NCBI RefSeq assembly: GCF_038002605.1
Contig: NZ_JBBOCT010000001.1
Span: 1,364,001 to 1,428,000, forward strand
Reading direction: 5' to 3'
Origin: Bacillus sp. FSL K6-3431
GTDB lineage: Bacteria > Bacillota > Bacilli > Bacillales > Bacillaceae_C
DNA length: 64,000 nucleotides
The notes beneath the pieces were generated by a model, which had not been told where the DNA came from, ran no database searches, and saw only the letters and a list, made by a program, of their open reading frames with translations. A program made the translations under genes and the position numbers. Below, one piece after another: positions 63,523-64,000 of this stretch. How positions within the stretch are numbered: the first letter of the stretch is position 1; each line of letters begins with the position of its first letter.

Positions 63523-64000
63523 TTATTGTGATATCTGATCTCGCAACCAGTCATACGATTTCTCTCCATTTATTTCATGACCGCCTTCGAAAAAATGAGT
63601 GGTTACTAATTTTCCCGCTCCAAATCCTTTATATATATCTATAATTATCTCTGAAGCAATCTTTACATGCTTTTTAGGAAAAAGTGGATCTGCATTTCCC
63701 GCTTCAATAAACAATGGTCTTGGAACGAGCAAACCAATTAATTCTGGCATTTCCGCATATTGTAAAATTCCAGGTATGTAATTATCTAGACAGTGCCTTC
63801 TTGCCATGATGCTACCTTGAAATATATTCGTGTATCCGGAAACAACAGTTGCCGAAATACGGTTGTCGAGTACTGAAGTAAAAGCAGCGACTAGACCACC
63901 ACCAGATATGCCCATACAGCCGATTTTCCCACTATCCACTATTTCGCGCGTTTCCAAATAATCTAGCACTCTTCTACATTCAAAAATTCTTAGGCCAGCA
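63523..64000 (-). CDS. alpha/beta hydrolase (acetyl xylan esterase-like), cut by the window end
   Basis: The last 158 or so codons of a gene whose start lies beyond position 64000. Visible: RRVLDYLETREIVDSGKIG, nucleophile elbow GISGGG, a PRPLFIEAGNADPLFP segment with the Asp, and the His in FEGGHEI. This is the pattern of the Abhydrolase_7 / acetyl xylan esterase group. It is the first gene seen of the GH43 operon. The N-terminus cannot be judged. Confidence 0.8.
   Translation of the reverse strand, partial: AGLRIFECRRVLDYLETREIVDSGKIGCMGISGGGLVAAFTSVLDNRISATVVSGYTNIFQGSIMARRHCLDNYIPGILQYAEMPELIGLLVPRPLFIEAGNADPLFPKKHVKIASEIIIDIYKGFGAGKLVTTHFFEGGHEINGEKSYDWLRDQISQ

Overview
The window looks like chromosomal DNA of a low-GC, Gram-positive Bacillaceae species. 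Genes have strong GGAGG-type ribosome binding sites, and GTG, TTG and one apparent ATT start are used. Lipoproteins carry Bacillus-style lipoboxes, CcpA cre-like and PhoP-box-like sites are present, and many genes are of B. subtilis type (YteR/YteT/YesL, LplABC-like ABC transporters, YesM/YesN two-component systems, YppC-like DUF2515, squalene-hopene cyclase). The genus cannot be fixed from sequence reading alone. No rRNA, tRNA, CRISPR array, intact insertion sequence or prophage was found. Most genes lie on the minus strand.

Layout: 0.4-10.3 kb is a sugar-uptake island with a YesM-like sensor kinase, a YesN-like response regulator, an LplB/LplC/LplA-type ABC importer and a GH31 alpha-xylosidase. 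10.8-14.4 kb holds a GH42 beta-galactosidase, a YesL-family (DUF624) membrane protein and a small membrane-anchored protein of unknown function. 14.6-24.4 kb is mostly housekeeping or accessory: an AEC permease, a polar amino-acid ABC importer, an RDD protein, an M48 peptidase fused to ankyrin repeats, DUF2515, and squalene-hopene cyclase. 24.5-29.7 kb holds a benzil-reductase-like SDR and a sucrose regulon (ScrB, PTS EIIBC, LacI-type ScrR) with a textbook sigma-A promoter and several palindromic operators. 30-34.8 kb has a heptad-repeat protein, a MurG2-like transferase, an APH-like kinase, a sugar isomerase, and alkaline phosphatase behind four 11-bp-phased PhoP boxes.

35.4-41.9 kb is the L-rhamnose pathway (DeoR regulator, rhaA, rhaM, rhaB, and a bifunctional aldolase/dehydrogenase, here rhaEW). 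A 20-bp motif, identical at 19 of 20 positions, lies in front of both the regulator and the operon. 42.4-50.4 kb has an intact GH2 enzyme, a divergent ArsR-type regulator with a large novel C-terminal domain and an 18-bp perfect palindrome, a decayed GH2 paralogue, and a MalFG-type ABC importer with its binding protein. 51-57 kb is a rhamnogalacturonan operon (YteR GH105 hydrolase, YteT-like oxidoreductase, YesL-family protein, acetylesterase, isomerase, and a second copy of the small membrane protein). It is followed by a plus-strand membrane-bound AraC regulator and esterase, then two GH43 enzymes and an esterase cut off by the window end.

The parts fit one lifestyle: scavenging pectin and hemicellulose oligosaccharides. 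ABC importers bring in oligosaccharides, which GH105, GH2, GH42, GH31 and GH43 enzymes with two esterases dismantle; released rhamnose goes to lactate and DHAP through RhaA/RhaB/RhaEW. The best candidate for something undescribed is the pairing, seen twice as paralogues, of a YesL-family protein with the small single-pass protein (13.0-14.4 kb and 51.2-54.4 kb). Second is the ArsR-like regulator with its unusual C-terminal domain.
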